Source: Pseudomonas tructae
GTDB lineage: Bacteria; Pseudomonadota; Gammaproteobacteria; Pseudomonadales; Pseudomonadaceae
Length of the DNA: 64,000 nucleotides
NCBI RefSeq assembly: GCF_004214895.1
Contig: NZ_CP035952.1
Span: forward strand, 1,178,001 to 1,242,000
Direction: 5' to 3'
The position numbers were made by a program, and so were the translations under genes. Each line of letters opens with the position of its first letter. The stretch's first letter is position 1. This document shows, piece after piece, positions 19,838 to 32,083 of the stretch. The notes below the pieces were generated by a model. It was not told the DNA's origin, did not search any database, and saw only the letters and a program-made list of their open reading frames with translations.

Positions 19838-21276
19838 GATGCTGCCCTCTGTTCCTGCCGCGTGGGTAAATTCTGAAAAGCATCCAACGCACGTTGGCGA
19901 CTGCTACCGAGGTCCACAATGGGCTGTGGATAGAGTTTAGAAGCAAAAAGATCGCCAGTAATCACTGGATTGTGGATTTTTTTTGCATCCAGATCAGCCA
20001 ACTCCGGTACCCATTGCCGAATGAAGCGACCGTCAGCGTCAAAGCGTCGTGACTGGCTGAGCGGATTGAAGATGCGGAAGTATGGCGCGGCATCGGTGCC
20101 GGTCGATGCGCTCCACTGCCAGCCACCGTTGTTGGCGGCGAGGTCGCCGTCGATGAGGTGACGCATGAAAAAGCGTTCGCCTTCACGCCAGTCGATCAGC
20201 AGGTTCTTGCTCAGGAACATGGCGACCACCATGCGCAGGCGGTTGTGCATCCAGCCAGTGGCGAGCAGTTGGCGCATGGCTGCATCGATGATCGGGATGC
20301 CGGTTTGCCCCTGCTGCCAGGCTTTGAGATCGTCTGGCGCGTGGCGCCAGGGCAGGGCTTGGGTTTGTGCGCGAAAGGCACGGTGCTTGCTGACGCGCGG
20401 GTAGCCAACCAGGATGTGCTTGTAGAATTCGCGCCAGAGCAGCTCGTTGATCCAGGTCGTCAGGCCCTGGTTGCCACTGTCGAACTCGCCATAGTTGTTG
20501 CTCAATGCCGCGTGCAGGCACTGGCGCGGTGAAATCACCCCTGCAGCCAGGTACGCCGAGAGCTGGCTGGTACCGGCGACAGCGGGAAAGTCGCGTTGTG
20601 TCTGATAGTCGGTGGCGCATTCATCGATGAAATGCTGCAGTCGGTGTTGCGCCTCCTGTTCGCCAGCAGGCCAGAGGTCTCGTAGTGACTGGGGCGGTAG
20701 CTCAAAGCCGGGCACTTGGTGGGGCAGCGGGTCGCTGGCAACGGCCATTGACGCCTGCGCCTTGGGCGCATGGCCCAGGCGTGGCAGGCTCAGGTGCAGG
20801 CGCTCATGACAGGCCTTGCGAAACTGGCTGAACACCTGAAAGTAGCCGCCGCTACGGGTGAGGATGCTGCCCGGGTGCAACAGCAATTGATCCAGGTAGG
20901 TGTGGGTGGTGATGCCGGCCTGCTCCAGGTGGGCACTGACAGCCTGGTCGCGGGCGCTTTCATTGGCGCCGTATTCTTCGTTGAAGTGCACGCCCTGCAC
21001 CTTGTGCTCCCGGCACAGTTCAAGCAGCACCTGGGGGGCCTGTTGCCAGGTATCGGCATGGCGGATCAGCAGGGGGATGTTCAACTGCGCCAGTGCCGTG
21101 CTCAGGCTTTGCAGGTTGCGCAACCAGAAGTCGACTTTGCACGGCGCATCGTCATGGGCCAGCCATTGGCTCGGGCTCAGCAGCCATACTGCCAGGGTCG
21201 GGCCGCGTTCGCAGGCCGCTGTCAGAGCAGTGTTGTCGAGTACGCGCAAATCGCTGCGCAGCCAGATCAATTGCAT
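19834..21276 (-). CDS. phrB: deoxyribodipyrimidine photolyase (CPD class I)
   Basis: 480 residues. Light-driven repair of cyclobutane pyrimidine dimers. The N-terminal antenna domain starts MQLIWLRSDLRVLDNTAL. The C-terminal FAD domain has WINELLWREFYKHIL, TGIPIIDAAMRQL, GWMHNRLRMVVAMFL and NGGWQWSASTGTDAAPYFRIFNP (FAD and DNA contacts). A long upstream open frame to 21591 is antisense to or overlaps the regulator gene and is ignored. It is overlapped by the MerR gene upstream (10 bp) and the SDR gene downstream. Confidence 0.97.
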   Translation of the reverse strand: MQLIWLRSDLRVLDNTALTAACERGPTLAVWLLSPSQWLAHDDAPCKVDFWLRNLQSLSTALAQLNIPLLIRHADTWQQAPQVLLELCREHKVQGVHFNEEYGANESARDQAVSAHLEQAGITTHTYLDQLLLHPGSILTRSGGYFQVFSQFRKACHERLHLSLPRLGHAPKAQASMAVASDPLPHQVPGFELPPQSLRDLWPAGEQEAQHRLQHFIDECATDYQTQRDFPAVAGTSQLSAYLAAGVISPRQCLHAALSNNYGEFDSGNQGLTTWINELLWREFYKHILVGYPRVSKHRAFRAQTQALPWRHAPDDLKAWQQGQTGIPIIDAAMRQLLATGWMHNRLRMVVAMFLSKNLLIDWREGERFFMRHLIDGDLAANNGGWQWSASTGTDAAPYFRIFNPLSQSRRFDADGRFIRQWVPELADLDAKKIHNPVITGDLFASKLYPQPIVDLGSSRQRALDAFQNLPTRQEQRAAS

Positions 21277-22160
21277 GTCGTGTGTCCTGATAGCCTGTGC
21301 AGGCACTCGAGCGCCGCCTGGGGCGTTTCGAGGGCAAATACCGTCTCGTCGTTCCATGCTTGCAGCGCCTGCTTGTGAATGCTGACTGCGCGCCCGCACA
21401 GGAGTTTCGCAATGTCGATGTGGGCCAGGTTTCGTTGCAGGCGCGACACATCGAGTGCCTTGTCGATGCTCAGCAGCAGCGCCCATGGCCGCAGGCGGTC
21501 CACGGCCAGGGCCAGCTCGTTGCCGGGGAGCGCCCAGTCGAAGACCTGTACCGGGTGCCCGGCGTTGCTCGCCAGCCAGGCGCTCAGCCACAACCGCGGG
21601 TCGAAGGCCAGGTCGCAGCCGTTGACCAGCAGCAACGGGGCGCCGCCAAGCTGGTGATTGTTGTGATAAATCCGTGCGCCCAGCTTGCTGCGCAGCCAGG
21701 AGTGGAAGAACACCCGCTCAAGGCTTGCGGCGAACTGGCCCTGCCAGCGCCGCTCCAGCTCCTCGAGCAGTGGCAGCAACAGTTGCTGACACAGCGTCGC
21801 CGCAGGGTAGAGGGCCATGGCCTGGTTAAGCTGCTGGTCGAGGCGGCGCTCGGCGAGGCTGGCGATGGCTTCGATCAATTGCTCGCGCAATGTTTGCCAG
21901 GTGTTTCCTGGCGTTGTCCGAGGAGTGCTGGGCGCAGCGTCGAGCAGGCTCTTGACCTGGCTGACGGCGACGCCGCGGTTGAGCCAGGCGAGAATCTGCT
22001 GAATGCGCTGGATGTCTTCCTGGCTGTATAGACGGTGCCCTTTGCCGGTTCGTTGCGGCACGATCAAACCGTAGCGCCGCTCCCACGCGCGCAGGGTGAC
22101 CGGATTGATGCCGGTCAGCCGCGTCACATCGCGGATCGGCAGCAGCGCTTCAGATGGCAT
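21267..22160 (-). CDS. MerR-family regulator of the LitR/CarH type (PplR-like)
   Basis: 297 residues. The N-terminal MerR helix-turn-helix covers about 5-75 (IRDVTRLTGINPVTLRAWERRYGL). The C-terminal ~200 residues have the layout of a B12-binding photosensor domain: a helical cap with ERVFFHSWLRSKL, then a Rossmann-like part with LLVNGCDL. I do not see the E/DxHxxG cobalamin motif, so it fits the class II LitR group, which I recall being studied in P. putida as light regulators. It sits in the photolyase operon, overlapping both neighbours, so it likely autoregulates through the TGTACA repeats upstream. Confidence 0.9.
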   Translation of the reverse strand: MPSEALLPIRDVTRLTGINPVTLRAWERRYGLIVPQRTGKGHRLYSQEDIQRIQQILAWLNRGVAVSQVKSLLDAAPSTPRTTPGNTWQTLREQLIEAIASLAERRLDQQLNQAMALYPAATLCQQLLLPLLEELERRWQGQFAASLERVFFHSWLRSKLGARIYHNNHQLGGAPLLLVNGCDLAFDPRLWLSAWLASNAGHPVQVFDWALPGNELALAVDRLRPWALLLSIDKALDVSRLQRNLAHIDIAKLLCGRAVSIHKQALQAWNDETVFALETPQAALECLHRLSGHTTCN

Positions 22161-23118
22161 TGCGCAGGCTCAGGTTTTCCGGGTGTGGCTGCAAGTAGAC
22201 CTGCTGGGCCAGGTAGTGATCCGGGTGGTTGCGCAAATGATGTTTGAGCAGGGTCAGCGGTACCACCAGCGGCACCACGCCGTCATGGTACTGGTTGATC
22301 AGCTGGCGGATCTCCTGTTTGTCGGCATCGTTCAGGGCGTCGCGCAGGTAGCCGCTCAGGTGCAGCAGCACATTGCTATGAGTGCCACGGCTGGCACAGC
22401 GGGTCAGGGCTTGCATCAACTGGCTGAAGTAGCGCGGGGCGAGGATTTGCGGATCGTCGTCTCGGGTCATGCTGCCGAGCAGCTTGCCCAGTACCTTGTA
22501 CTGCTGTGGGTTGTGGGCCATCAGCTGATACTTGTAACGGGCGTGAAATGCGATCAGTGCGCCGCGGCTGAGGCCCCTGGCGAGCAACTGTTGCCAATCG
22601 GCGTAGGCGTAAACGCGGGTAATGAAGTTCTCTCGCAATACGGGATCAAACAGCCGACCATCTTCCTCCACCGGCAGGTCCGGGCGTAGCGTGCAGAATG
22701 CGTCGGCGAACACTCCGCGGCCACCCTCGGGCGCCGGATAACCATTGGCCTGGTAGACCTTGACCCGTTCCAGGCCGCACGACGGTGACTTGTGCATGAA
22801 GATATAGCCGCAGATATCATTCAGGTCCTGGGCCATCTGTTGCCCGTAGGCACGCAGCGGGCCGCTAAGATCCAGGCCGGGATCGCGGCTGTACACCGCT
22901 TGCGGGTCGGCGGGGTCGCCGACCAGGCGAATAGGTGGGCGAGGTACGCCCAGGCCGATGGCGACTTCCGGGCAGACCGGGAGCAAATCGAAGTGTTCGC
23001 CGAGCACCTCGGTGCACCAGCGTGACGCCTTGTGACCGCCATTGAAGCGCACCGCCTGGCCCAGCAGGCAAGCGCTGATGGCGATACGGGGCTTGCGCGA
23101 CAGGTCACGAGCGTCCAT
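22150..23118 (-). CDS. DUF523-DUF1722 fusion protein (TudS-like plus YbgA)
   Basis: 322 residues. The N-terminal DUF523 domain (about 8-150) has three conserved cysteines: C17 in SACLLG, C49 in CPE and C114 in SPSCG. In TudS-type thiouracil desulfurases such cysteines hold a [4Fe-4S] cluster. The C-terminal DUF1722/YbgA domain (about 185-320) has FHARYKYQLMAHNPQQYKVLG. It is first in the DUF523-regulator-phrB-SDR operon, with tandem TGTACA repeats in its promoter region. A role in processing sulfur-modified or photodamaged bases is inference. Confidence 0.9.
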   Translation of the reverse strand: MDARDLSRKPRIAISACLLGQAVRFNGGHKASRWCTEVLGEHFDLLPVCPEVAIGLGVPRPPIRLVGDPADPQAVYSRDPGLDLSGPLRAYGQQMAQDLNDICGYIFMHKSPSCGLERVKVYQANGYPAPEGGRGVFADAFCTLRPDLPVEEDGRLFDPVLRENFITRVYAYADWQQLLARGLSRGALIAFHARYKYQLMAHNPQQYKVLGKLLGSMTRDDDPQILAPRYFSQLMQALTRCASRGTHSNVLLHLSGYLRDALNDADKQEIRQLINQYHDGVVPLVVPLTLLKHHLRNHPDHYLAQQVYLQPHPENLSLRNAI

Positions 23119-23138
23119 GTGGCAGGTCCTGAAAAATA

Positions 23139-23214
23139 TTGTACAAGTAAATTAAGTTGTACAGATAAATCTCATCATAGAGATAAAGCTGTGCAAGTCA
23201 AATGCGCTGTACAA
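23139..23214. promoter_or_regulatory. tandem TGTACA repeats, candidate LitR-type operators of the photolyase operon
   Basis: Four near-identical octamers: TTGTACAA (23139), TTGTACAG (23157), CTGTGCAA (23189) and CTGTACAA (23207). Each pair starts 18 bp apart (TGTACA-N12-TGTACA). On the minus strand a promoter-like TTGACT (23196-23201) - 16 bp - TATGAT (23174-23179) lies between them. One pair therefore overlaps the -35 region and the other lies just after the predicted start of transcription. This is a repressor-like layout for the adjacent MerR/LitR protein. Confidence 0.7.
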
Positions 23215-23268
23215 CGTTTGTTCAGGTCACCCGAGCGTGATGGGAGGGCTCAGAGGCCGCCCCAGGGG

Positions 23269-26374
<3,106 letters not shown>

Positions 26375-26378
26375 GCCT

Positions 26379-26433
26379 CATCGCGGGGCAAGCCCGCTCC
26401 CACAGACTGTAGGAGCGGGCTTGCCCCGCGATG
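26379..26433. repeat. inverted pair of REP elements
   Basis: Two head-to-head copies of the CGCGGGGCAAGCCCGCTCC type repeat (26379-26403 and 26411-26433) separated by 7 bp, between the convergent hemH and uraA genes. The pair can fold into one long hairpin and may act as bidirectional terminator or mRNA stabiliser. Confidence 0.93.
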
Positions 26434-26442
26434 GGTTTCAGA

Positions 26443-27717
26443 TCAAGGCAACTGATCGTCCAGTGCCTTGTTCTTCCAGCCATCATTGCCCGGCAACAGC
26501 AGGTTCAGGGCAATGGCCACCACGGCGCACAGGGCGATGCCCTTCAGGCCCCAGTCATCCGGGCCGGTGCCCGTGCCGATCAGCACGCCGCCGATACCGA
26601 ACACCAGGGTTACCGAAACGATCACCAGATTGCGTGCCTCGCTGAGGTCGATCTTGTGGCGGATCATGGTGTTCATGCCCACCGCTGCAATCGAGCCGAA
26701 CAGCAGGCAGAGGATGCCGCCCATCACCGGTACCGGAATACTCTGTAGCAGCGCGCCGAACTTGCCGATGAAGGCCAGGGTGATGGCAAACACTGCCGCC
26801 CAGGTCATGATCTTCGGGTTGTAGTTCTTGGTCAGCATCACCGCGCCTGTCACTTCGGCGTAAGTGGTATTGGGCGGCCCGCCGAACAGGCCGGCGGTGG
26901 TCGTGGCGATACCGTCACCGAGCAGGGTACGGTGCAGGCCAGGCTTCTTCAGGTAGTCGCGGCCAGTCACGCTGCCCACGGCAATTACCCCACCGATGTG
27001 TTCGATCGCCGGCGCCAGGGCAACCGGTACGATGAACAGGATCGCCTGCCAGTTGAAGGCCGGTGCAGTGAAGTGCGGCAGGGCCAGCCATGGCGCGGCA
27101 GCGATCTTGGCAGTGTCGACCACACCGAAGTAGAACGACAGGCCAAAGCCCACCAGCACGCCGGCGATGATTGGTACCAGGCGGAAGATGCCCTTGCCGA
27201 ACACGGCGACAATCAGGGTGGTCAGCAGTGCTGGCATCGAGATCATCATGGCGGTGCTGTAAGGCAGCAGCTCGGCGCCGTCACCGGCCTTGCCCATGGC
27301 CATGTTGGCGGCAATCGGCGCCATGGCCAGGCCGATGGAGATGATCACCGGGCCAATCACGACCGGAGGCAGCAGACGGTCGATGAAACCGGTGCCCTTG
27401 ATCTTCACGGCAAGGCCCAGGAAGGTGTAGACGAAACCGGCAGCCATGACCCCGCCCATGGTCTCGGCCAGGCCGAACTGGCCCTTGGCGAGGATGATCG
27501 GGGTAATGAAGGCGAAGCTCGAGGCCAGGAACACGGGTACCTGGCGGCCTGTCACCAGCTGGAACAGCAGAGTTCCCAGACCCGCCGTGAACAGCGCGAC
27601 GTTGGGGTCCAGACCGGTGATCAGTGGCATCAGTACCAGCGCGCCGAAGGCGACGAAGAGCATCTGCGCGCCGGAAACGACCTGGCGCCAGAGCGGGTCG
27701 TTGAACTCATCCTGCAT
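26443..27717 (-). CDS. uraA: uracil permease (NCS2 family)
   Basis: 424 residues with about 14 hydrophobic segments, the nucleobase:cation symporter 2 fold. Features are QMLFVAFGALVLMPLITGLDPN at the start, AFITPIILAKGQFG, and the family signature AIEHIGGVIAVGSVTGRDY with the substrate-region Glu; GGPPNTTYAEVTGA marks the second half. It imports uracil across the inner membrane. It lies 2 bp after upp in the same operon, so uptake is coupled to salvage. Confidence 0.95.
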   Translation of the reverse strand: MQDEFNDPLWRQVVSGAQMLFVAFGALVLMPLITGLDPNVALFTAGLGTLLFQLVTGRQVPVFLASSFAFITPIILAKGQFGLAETMGGVMAAGFVYTFLGLAVKIKGTGFIDRLLPPVVIGPVIISIGLAMAPIAANMAMGKAGDGAELLPYSTAMMISMPALLTTLIVAVFGKGIFRLVPIIAGVLVGFGLSFYFGVVDTAKIAAAPWLALPHFTAPAFNWQAILFIVPVALAPAIEHIGGVIAVGSVTGRDYLKKPGLHRTLLGDGIATTTAGLFGGPPNTTYAEVTGAVMLTKNYNPKIMTWAAVFAITLAFIGKFGALLQSIPVPVMGGILCLLFGSIAAVGMNTMIRHKIDLSEARNLVIVSVTLVFGIGGVLIGTGTGPDDWGLKGIALCAVVAIALNLLLPGNDGWKNKALDDQLP

Positions 27718-27719
27718 GT

Positions 27720-28358
27720 TCAGGCGTCCTTCTGCTTGGTACCGAAGATCTTGTCACCGGCATCGCCCAGGCCAGGGATGATGTAGCCGTGCTCGTTCAG
27801 GCGCTCGTCGATCGAGGCGGTGTAGATCTGCACGTCCGGGTGGGCTTTTTCCACCACCGCGATGCCTTCGGGAGCCGCAACCAGAACCATGGCGCGGATG
27901 TCCTTGCAGCCAGCTTTTTTCAGCAGGTCGATGGTGGCAACCATCGAGGCGCCGGTGGCCAGCATCGGGTCGATGATCAGGGCCAGGCGTTCGTTGATTT
28001 CCGGTGCCAGTTTTTCCAGGTAGGTGTGCGCTTCGAGGGTTTCCTCGTTACGGGCCACGCCCACGGCGCTGACCTTGGCGCCCGGAATCAGGCTGAGCAC
28101 GCCGTCGAGCATGCCGATGCCGGCCCGCAGGATCGGTACTACAGTGATCTTCTTGCCGGCGATTTTCTCGACCTGGACCTTGCCGCACCAGCCATCGATC
28201 TCATAGCTTTCCAGGGGCAGGTCTTTGGTGGCTTCGTAAGTCAGGAGCGTGCCGACTTCCTGGGCGAGTTCGCGAAAATTCTTCGTGCTGATGTCAGCGC
28301 GGCGCATCAGGCCGAGCTTGTGGCGGATCAGCGGATGGCGGATCTCACGGGTAGGCAT
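27720..28358 (-). CDS. upp: uracil phosphoribosyltransferase
   Basis: 212 residues. Converts uracil and PRPP to UMP. It shows the N-terminal [17 protein letters not shown], the [13 protein letters not shown] stretch, the PRPP loop [18 protein letters not shown] and the C-terminal uracil-binding [17 protein letters not shown]. First gene of upp-uraA; the promoter lies in the 164-bp region shared with the divergent hpt. Confidence 0.97.
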   Translation of the reverse strand: MPTREIRHPLIRHKLGLMRRADISTKNFRELAQEVGTLLTYEATKDLPLESYEIDGWCGKVQVEKIAGKKITVVPILRAGIGMLDGVLSLIPGAKVSAVGVARNEETLEAHTYLEKLAPEINERLALIIDPMLATGASMVATIDLLKKAGCKDIRAMVLVAAPEGIAVVEKAHPDVQIYTASIDERLNEHGYIIPGLGDAGDKIFGTKQKDA

Positions 28359-28433
28359 AGGGAAAAGCTCCGGGGGGCGGGCAAAAAAACCGCGCTAGAT
28401 TAATCTATTCAGCCATGCATGTCCTCAGACTTA

Positions 28434-28449
28434 CTGGACGTTAGTCCAG
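28434..28449. repeat. short perfect hairpin in the upp-hpt divergent region
   Basis: CTGGAC-GTTA-GTCCAG, 6-bp stem, 4-nt loop, between the divergent upp and hpt starts. It could be an operator or leader structure; there is no T-tract. Confidence 0.3.
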
Positions 28450-28522
28450 AAATGCTTGATCTGATGCGATTGGGTGCGTACCTTTGCCCGCTTTTCTCAA
28501 TTGCCGCCCTTTGGAGAGCGCC

Positions 28523-29080
28523 ATGTCCGCCGATCTCGAGCACATCCGTCAAGTCATGCGCGAGGCTGACTGCCTGCACACTGAAGCTGAAGTCGAGGCC
28601 GCCATTGCCCGTGTGGGCGCGCAAATCACCGAGGTACTGGCCGACAGCAACCCGGTGGTGTTCTGCGTGATGAACGGTGGCCTGATCTTCGCTGGCAAAC
28701 TGCTCACCCACCTGCAGTTTCCGCTGGAATCCTCCTACCTGCACGCTACCCGCTACCGCAACCAGACCAGCGGCGGCGACCTGTTCTGGAAGGCCAAGCC
28801 GGAAGTGTCGTTCATCGATCGCGATGTGCTGATTATCGACGACATCCTTGATGAAGGTCATACCCTCAGCGCAATTATCGATTTCTGCAAGCACGCCGGC
28901 GCCCGTGCCGTGCATACTGCGGTGCTGATCGACAAGGACCATGACCGCAAGGCCAGCGCCGACCTCAAGGCTGATTTCTGTGGCCTGAGCTGCATCGACC
29001 GCTACGTGTTCGGTTACGGTATGGATTACAAAGGCTACTGGCGCAATGCCGCCGGTATTTACGCCGTCAAAGGACTCTGA
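28523..29080 (+). CDS. hpt: hypoxanthine-guanine phosphoribosyltransferase
   Basis: 185 residues. Purine salvage from hypoxanthine or guanine with PRPP. The PRPP-binding motif VLIIDDILDEGHTLSAIIDF is clear, and VFCVMNGGLIFAGKL lies upstream of it. The ATG at 28523 has TTGGAGAG upstream; an in-frame extension to 28484 lacks a ribosome site. The next gene starts 3 bp after the stop. Confidence 0.95.
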   Translation: MSADLEHIRQVMREADCLHTEAEVEAAIARVGAQITEVLADSNPVVFCVMNGGLIFAGKLLTHLQFPLESSYLHATRYRNQTSGGDLFWKAKPEVSFIDRDVLIIDDILDEGHTLSAIIDFCKHAGARAVHTAVLIDKDHDRKASADLKADFCGLSCIDRYVFGYGMDYKGYWRNAAGIYAVKGL

Positions 29081-29083
29081 CTC

Positions 29084-29557
29084 ATGCGCCAGCCCGGTTT
29101 TCTCGATCAATCATTGTTTACCGAGCTGGCCAGCAAGGCTGCGGCAAATCCGCGCGGCCGTCAGCACCACAACTTCCATGACATGGAAGAACCCTGCCAC
29201 CGCATGGCCGTAGGCATGCAGCCTTCTACCTATATTCCGCCGCACCGTCACCAGGCGTCGGACAAGGCTGAGTGCCTGCTTGTTCTTCGAGGGGCACTGG
29301 GTCTGCTGGTTTTCAATGATCAGGGCGAGGTTGTTGACAAGCGGGTGCTTCAGGCGGGGGGCGAATGCCTAGGTGTCGACCTGCCGACCGGTGTATTCCA
29401 TGGGTTGGTAGTGCTTGAGCCGGACACTGTGATGTTTGAGTGCAAGGCCGGTCCGTTCCGTCCGGTTGCACAGGGCGATTTCAGTACCTGGGCACCGCGT
29501 GAAGGTGAGCCGGGTGTCGCCGAGTATCACGCCTGGATGCGCGCGCAGTTCGACTGA
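29084..29557 (+). CDS. WbuC-family cupin-fold protein
   Basis: 157 residues. A small cupin with the metal-binding pattern PHRHQASDKAECLLVLRGALGLLVF and GVFHGLVVLEPDTVMFECKAGPF downstream. It resembles the WbuC family often found near O-antigen genes, but here it is co-transcribed with hpt, as in P. aeruginosa (PA4644 position). Function unknown. Confidence 0.8.
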   Translation: MRQPGFLDQSLFTELASKAAANPRGRQHHNFHDMEEPCHRMAVGMQPSTYIPPHRHQASDKAECLLVLRGALGLLVFNDQGEVVDKRVLQAGGECLGVDLPTGVFHGLVVLEPDTVMFECKAGPFRPVAQGDFSTWAPREGEPGVAEYHAWMRAQFD

Positions 29558-29622
29558 AATTGCCTTGGGCCCGCGAACGTTTTCTCATGCTAGAGTGCCA
29601 GGCTGCCCCCAAGGAGCCTGAC

Positions 29623-30090
29623 ATGCGTGCGATCCTCCCGTTGTTATTGCTGTTGAGCATGCCGCTTGCCGCGACGCCCCTGCACGGTCAGTTCCTGCCG
29701 CCCGATGATCTCGGGGTGCGCAAGGAGGCTGCTGATTCCCAACAGCTGTTGCAAGTCACCAGCTACTCGGTGGTGGTAGGCAATCAGCGCCAGTCCAACC
29801 AGCAACCTATTCCTGTCACTTCGCCGTTGATTCTGCGCCTAAAAGGCAAGCCGATGAGCAAGGGGGCGACCATCAGCCAGGTGCTGATCAGCTTCGATGC
29901 CGAAAGCAAAAGCCTGAAAAAACCGGTGTTCGACGACAAGAGCAAGACCCTGACACTGAACTACCCGCTGGCCCAGTACCGGGTGATGCTCGACCTGCTG
30001 CGCAACGATACTGTCTATGTGCAGTTCCTCAGTTATCCCAATGGTCACATCTGGGCCGATCTGCACACCGGCAGCGTACGCGCGCGTTGA
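29623..30090 (+). CDS. secreted/periplasmic hypothetical protein, 155 aa
   Basis: An N-terminal signal peptide (MRAILPLLLLLSMPLAATP, cleavage near residue 16-20) is followed by a mainly beta-strand soluble domain. The ATG at 29623 has AAGGAG 6 bases upstream. No family is recognised. It is in the hpt-cupin-this-PA4642-like run, a conserved Pseudomonas order. Confidence 0.75.
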   Translation: MRAILPLLLLLSMPLAATPLHGQFLPPDDLGVRKEAADSQQLLQVTSYSVVVGNQRQSNQQPIPVTSPLILRLKGKPMSKGATISQVLISFDAESKSLKKPVFDDKSKTLTLNYPLAQYRVMLDLLRNDTVYVQFLSYPNGHIWADLHTGSVRAR

Positions 30091-30160
30091 GTGCCGGCGC
30101 TGCCCGGGGGTAAACTGCCGGCCCGTGAAAATGTCCGTGATGGTTCAGTTGGAGTCGGCA

Positions 30161-30451
30161 ATGCGTAAAGACAAGAAGCAAGTGATTGGTGATGAGATCA
30201 GCGACGACTACATCAAGTCGTTCCTGCAGTACGAGCCGGCCGATAACCTCACTTCGCCGTCGCATCACAAGCTGATCAAGGGCTACCGTGGCCTGCGCAT
30301 CGATGACTTCGAGCGTTATGTCGGCTTCTTCGTCGAAGCAGGTCATGACCTGGACGGCAAGGACGAGCACGGCCAGACGTTTGTCGAAGCCATCAAGGAC
30401 CAGCGCAACAGCGCCGAGTACATCGAGATCATCGACAAAGCGCGTGGCTGA
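30161..30451 (+). CDS. PA4642-like small conserved protein
   Basis: 96 residues, cytoplasmic and charged, starting MRKDKKQVIGDEISDD. The motif HKLIKGYRGLRIDDFERYVGFF is what I remember from the PA4642 family of Pseudomonas. The ATG at 30161 has GGAG upstream. The EYIEIIDKAR tail and the repeat-like HGQTFVEAIKDQRNS suggest an ankyrin-like helix pair. Function unknown. Confidence 0.82.
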   Translation: MRKDKKQVIGDEISDDYIKSFLQYEPADNLTSPSHHKLIKGYRGLRIDDFERYVGFFVEAGHDLDGKDEHGQTFVEAIKDQRNSAEYIEIIDKARG

Positions 30452-30465
30452 CTACACCGCGCTAT

Positions 30466-30565
30466 AAAAAGCGCCCTTCAGTGGGAGCGGGCTTGCCCCG
30501 CGATTGCGATCTGCCAGGCCAATCGCATCGCGGGGCAAGCCCGCTCCCACCTAAGGGCGTTTTTT
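30466..30565 (+). terminator. terminator whose two stem halves flank a REP pair
   Basis: AAAAAGCGCCCTT (30466-30478) and AAGGGCGTTTTT (30553 on) are complementary and end in a T-run, so together they make an intrinsic terminator for the hpt-PA4642-like operon. The 70 bp between the halves is a complete inverted REP pair. The layout looks like a REP insertion into a terminator loop. Confidence 0.75.
30481..30550. repeat. inverted pair of REP elements
   Basis: GTGGGAGCGGGCTTGCCCCG-CGATTG and its inverted copy CAATCGCATCGCGGGGCAAG-CCCGCTCCCAC, with a ~20-bp centre, nested inside the terminator stem. Same family as the copies near 26.4, 36.8 and 40.0 kb. Confidence 0.93.
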
Positions 30566-30577
30566 TATGCCGGCAGG

Positions 30578-32083
30578 TTATGCGTAGCTCTGTGCCGGGC
30601 TGCTTTCGACCAGGCCCAGGGCCTCGTCGTTGTACGCACTGATCTTGTGGTACAGGGCCGCGTCGCTGGCCAGGACCTTTTCCCGGGCCGGGAAAATTTC
30701 CTTGAGCTTGGCAGCCCAGGCGCCCTTGGCCTGCTCGGGGAAGCAGCGCTCGATCAGTTCCAGCATGATCGACACGGTCACCGATGCACCTGGCGAGGCA
30801 CCGAGCAGGGCGGCCAGGGAGCCGTCCTTGGCCGCGACCAGTTCGGTACCGAACTGCAGGATGCCGCCTTTTTTCGGGTCTTTCTTGATGATCTGCACAC
30901 GCTGGCCTGCCACTTCCAGACGCCAGTCCTCGGCTTTGGCCTCGGGGTAGAAGCGCCGCAGCGAGTCCAGGCGCTGTTCCATCGACTGCATCACTTCGCT
31001 GACCAGGTACTTGGTCAGGTCCATGTTGTCGCGGGCTACGGCCAGCATCGGGCCGATGTTGCCCATGCGTACCGACAGCGGCAGATCGAGGAACGAGCCG
31101 TGCTTGAGGAACTTGGTGGTGAAGCCGGCATAGGGGCCGAACAGCAGCGAAGTCTTGCCGTCGACGACCCGAGTGTCCAGGTGCGGCACTGACATCGGTG
31201 GCGAACCTACCGCAGCCTGGCTGTAGACCTTGGCCTGGTGGTGCTTGACCACTTCGGGGTTATCGCAACGCAGCCACTGGCCGCTGACCGGGAAACCGCC
31301 AAAGCCCTTGCTCTCTTCGATGCCCGACAATTGCAGCAGCGGCAGGGCCGCGCCACCCGCGCCGAGGAAAACGAAGCGGGCGTCGACTTCGCGGCTGCTG
31401 CCGCTGTTGACGTCCTTGATGCTGACGGTCCAGCCACTGCCATTACGGCGTAGGCCGGTGACCTTCTTGCAGTACTTGACCTGGGCCTCGGGGGCATTGG
31501 CCAGGTGCTTGAGCAGCTTGTTGGTCAGCGCGCCGAAGTTGACGTCGGTGCCTTTCATGACGCGTGTGGCGGCGATTTGCTGGTCGGCAGGGCGCCCCGG
31601 CATCATCAGCGGCATCCACTCGTTCATCACCGCCTTGTCTTCGGTGTATTCCATCTCGGTGAAGGCATGGTGCTGCTTGAGCATTTCAAAACGCTTCTTG
31701 AGGAAGCTGATGCCCTTTTCACCTTCGACGTAGCTCAGGTGTGGCACGGGGTTGATGAACGCCCGTGGCGAGCTGAACGCACCTTTCTTGCTCAGGTAGG
31801 CCCAGAACTGCCGGGACACCTCGAACTGGGTATTGATGTGCACCGCTTTCTTGATATCGATGCTGCCGTCGGCGGCCTGTGGCGTGTAGTTCAGTTCACA
31901 CAGCCCGGCATGGCCGGTCCCGGCGTTGTTCCACGGGTTGGAACTTTCCGCGGCACCCGAATCCATCAACTCGACGACTTCCAGCTTGATTGCCGGGTCG
32001 AGTTCCTTGAGCAGTACGGCCAGGGTGGCACTCATGATGCCTGCCCCTACCAGTACTACATCGACTGCTTCGTTCTGCGCCAT
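30578..32083 (-). CDS. mqo: malate:quinone oxidoreductase
   Basis: 501 residues. Membrane-associated FAD enzyme that oxidises malate to oxaloacetate and passes electrons to quinone. The FAD motif [20 protein letters not shown] is at the N-terminus, followed by [21 protein letters not shown]. The stretches [17 protein letters not shown] and [18 protein letters not shown] are also usual for Mqo. The ATG at 32083 has GGAGACG upstream; an in-frame extension to 32176 has none. Several pseudomonads have more than one mqo; this one is in the mqoB (PA4640) position. Confidence 0.95.
   Translation of the reverse strand: MAQNEAVDVVLVGAGIMSATLAVLLKELDPAIKLEVVELMDSGAAESSNPWNNAGTGHAGLCELNYTPQAADGSIDIKKAVHINTQFEVSRQFWAYLSKKGAFSSPRAFINPVPHLSYVEGEKGISFLKKRFEMLKQHHAFTEMEYTEDKAVMNEWMPLMMPGRPADQQIAATRVMKGTDVNFGALTNKLLKHLANAPEAQVKYCKKVTGLRRNGSGWTVSIKDVNSGSSREVDARFVFLGAGGAALPLLQLSGIEESKGFGGFPVSGQWLRCDNPEVVKHHQAKVYSQAAVGSPPMSVPHLDTRVVDGKTSLLFGPYAGFTTKFLKHGSFLDLPLSVRMGNIGPMLAVARDNMDLTKYLVSEVMQSMEQRLDSLRRFYPEAKAEDWRLEVAGQRVQIIKKDPKKGGILQFGTELVAAKDGSLAALLGASPGASVTVSIMLELIERCFPEQAKGAWAAKLKEIFPAREKVLASDAALYHKISAYNDEALGLVESSPAQSYA

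Noticed and set aside
21277..21591. N-terminal extension of the photolyase frame
   Set aside because: It overlaps the MerR gene out of frame and lacks family similarity; the ATG at 21276 gives the normal photolyase N-terminus.
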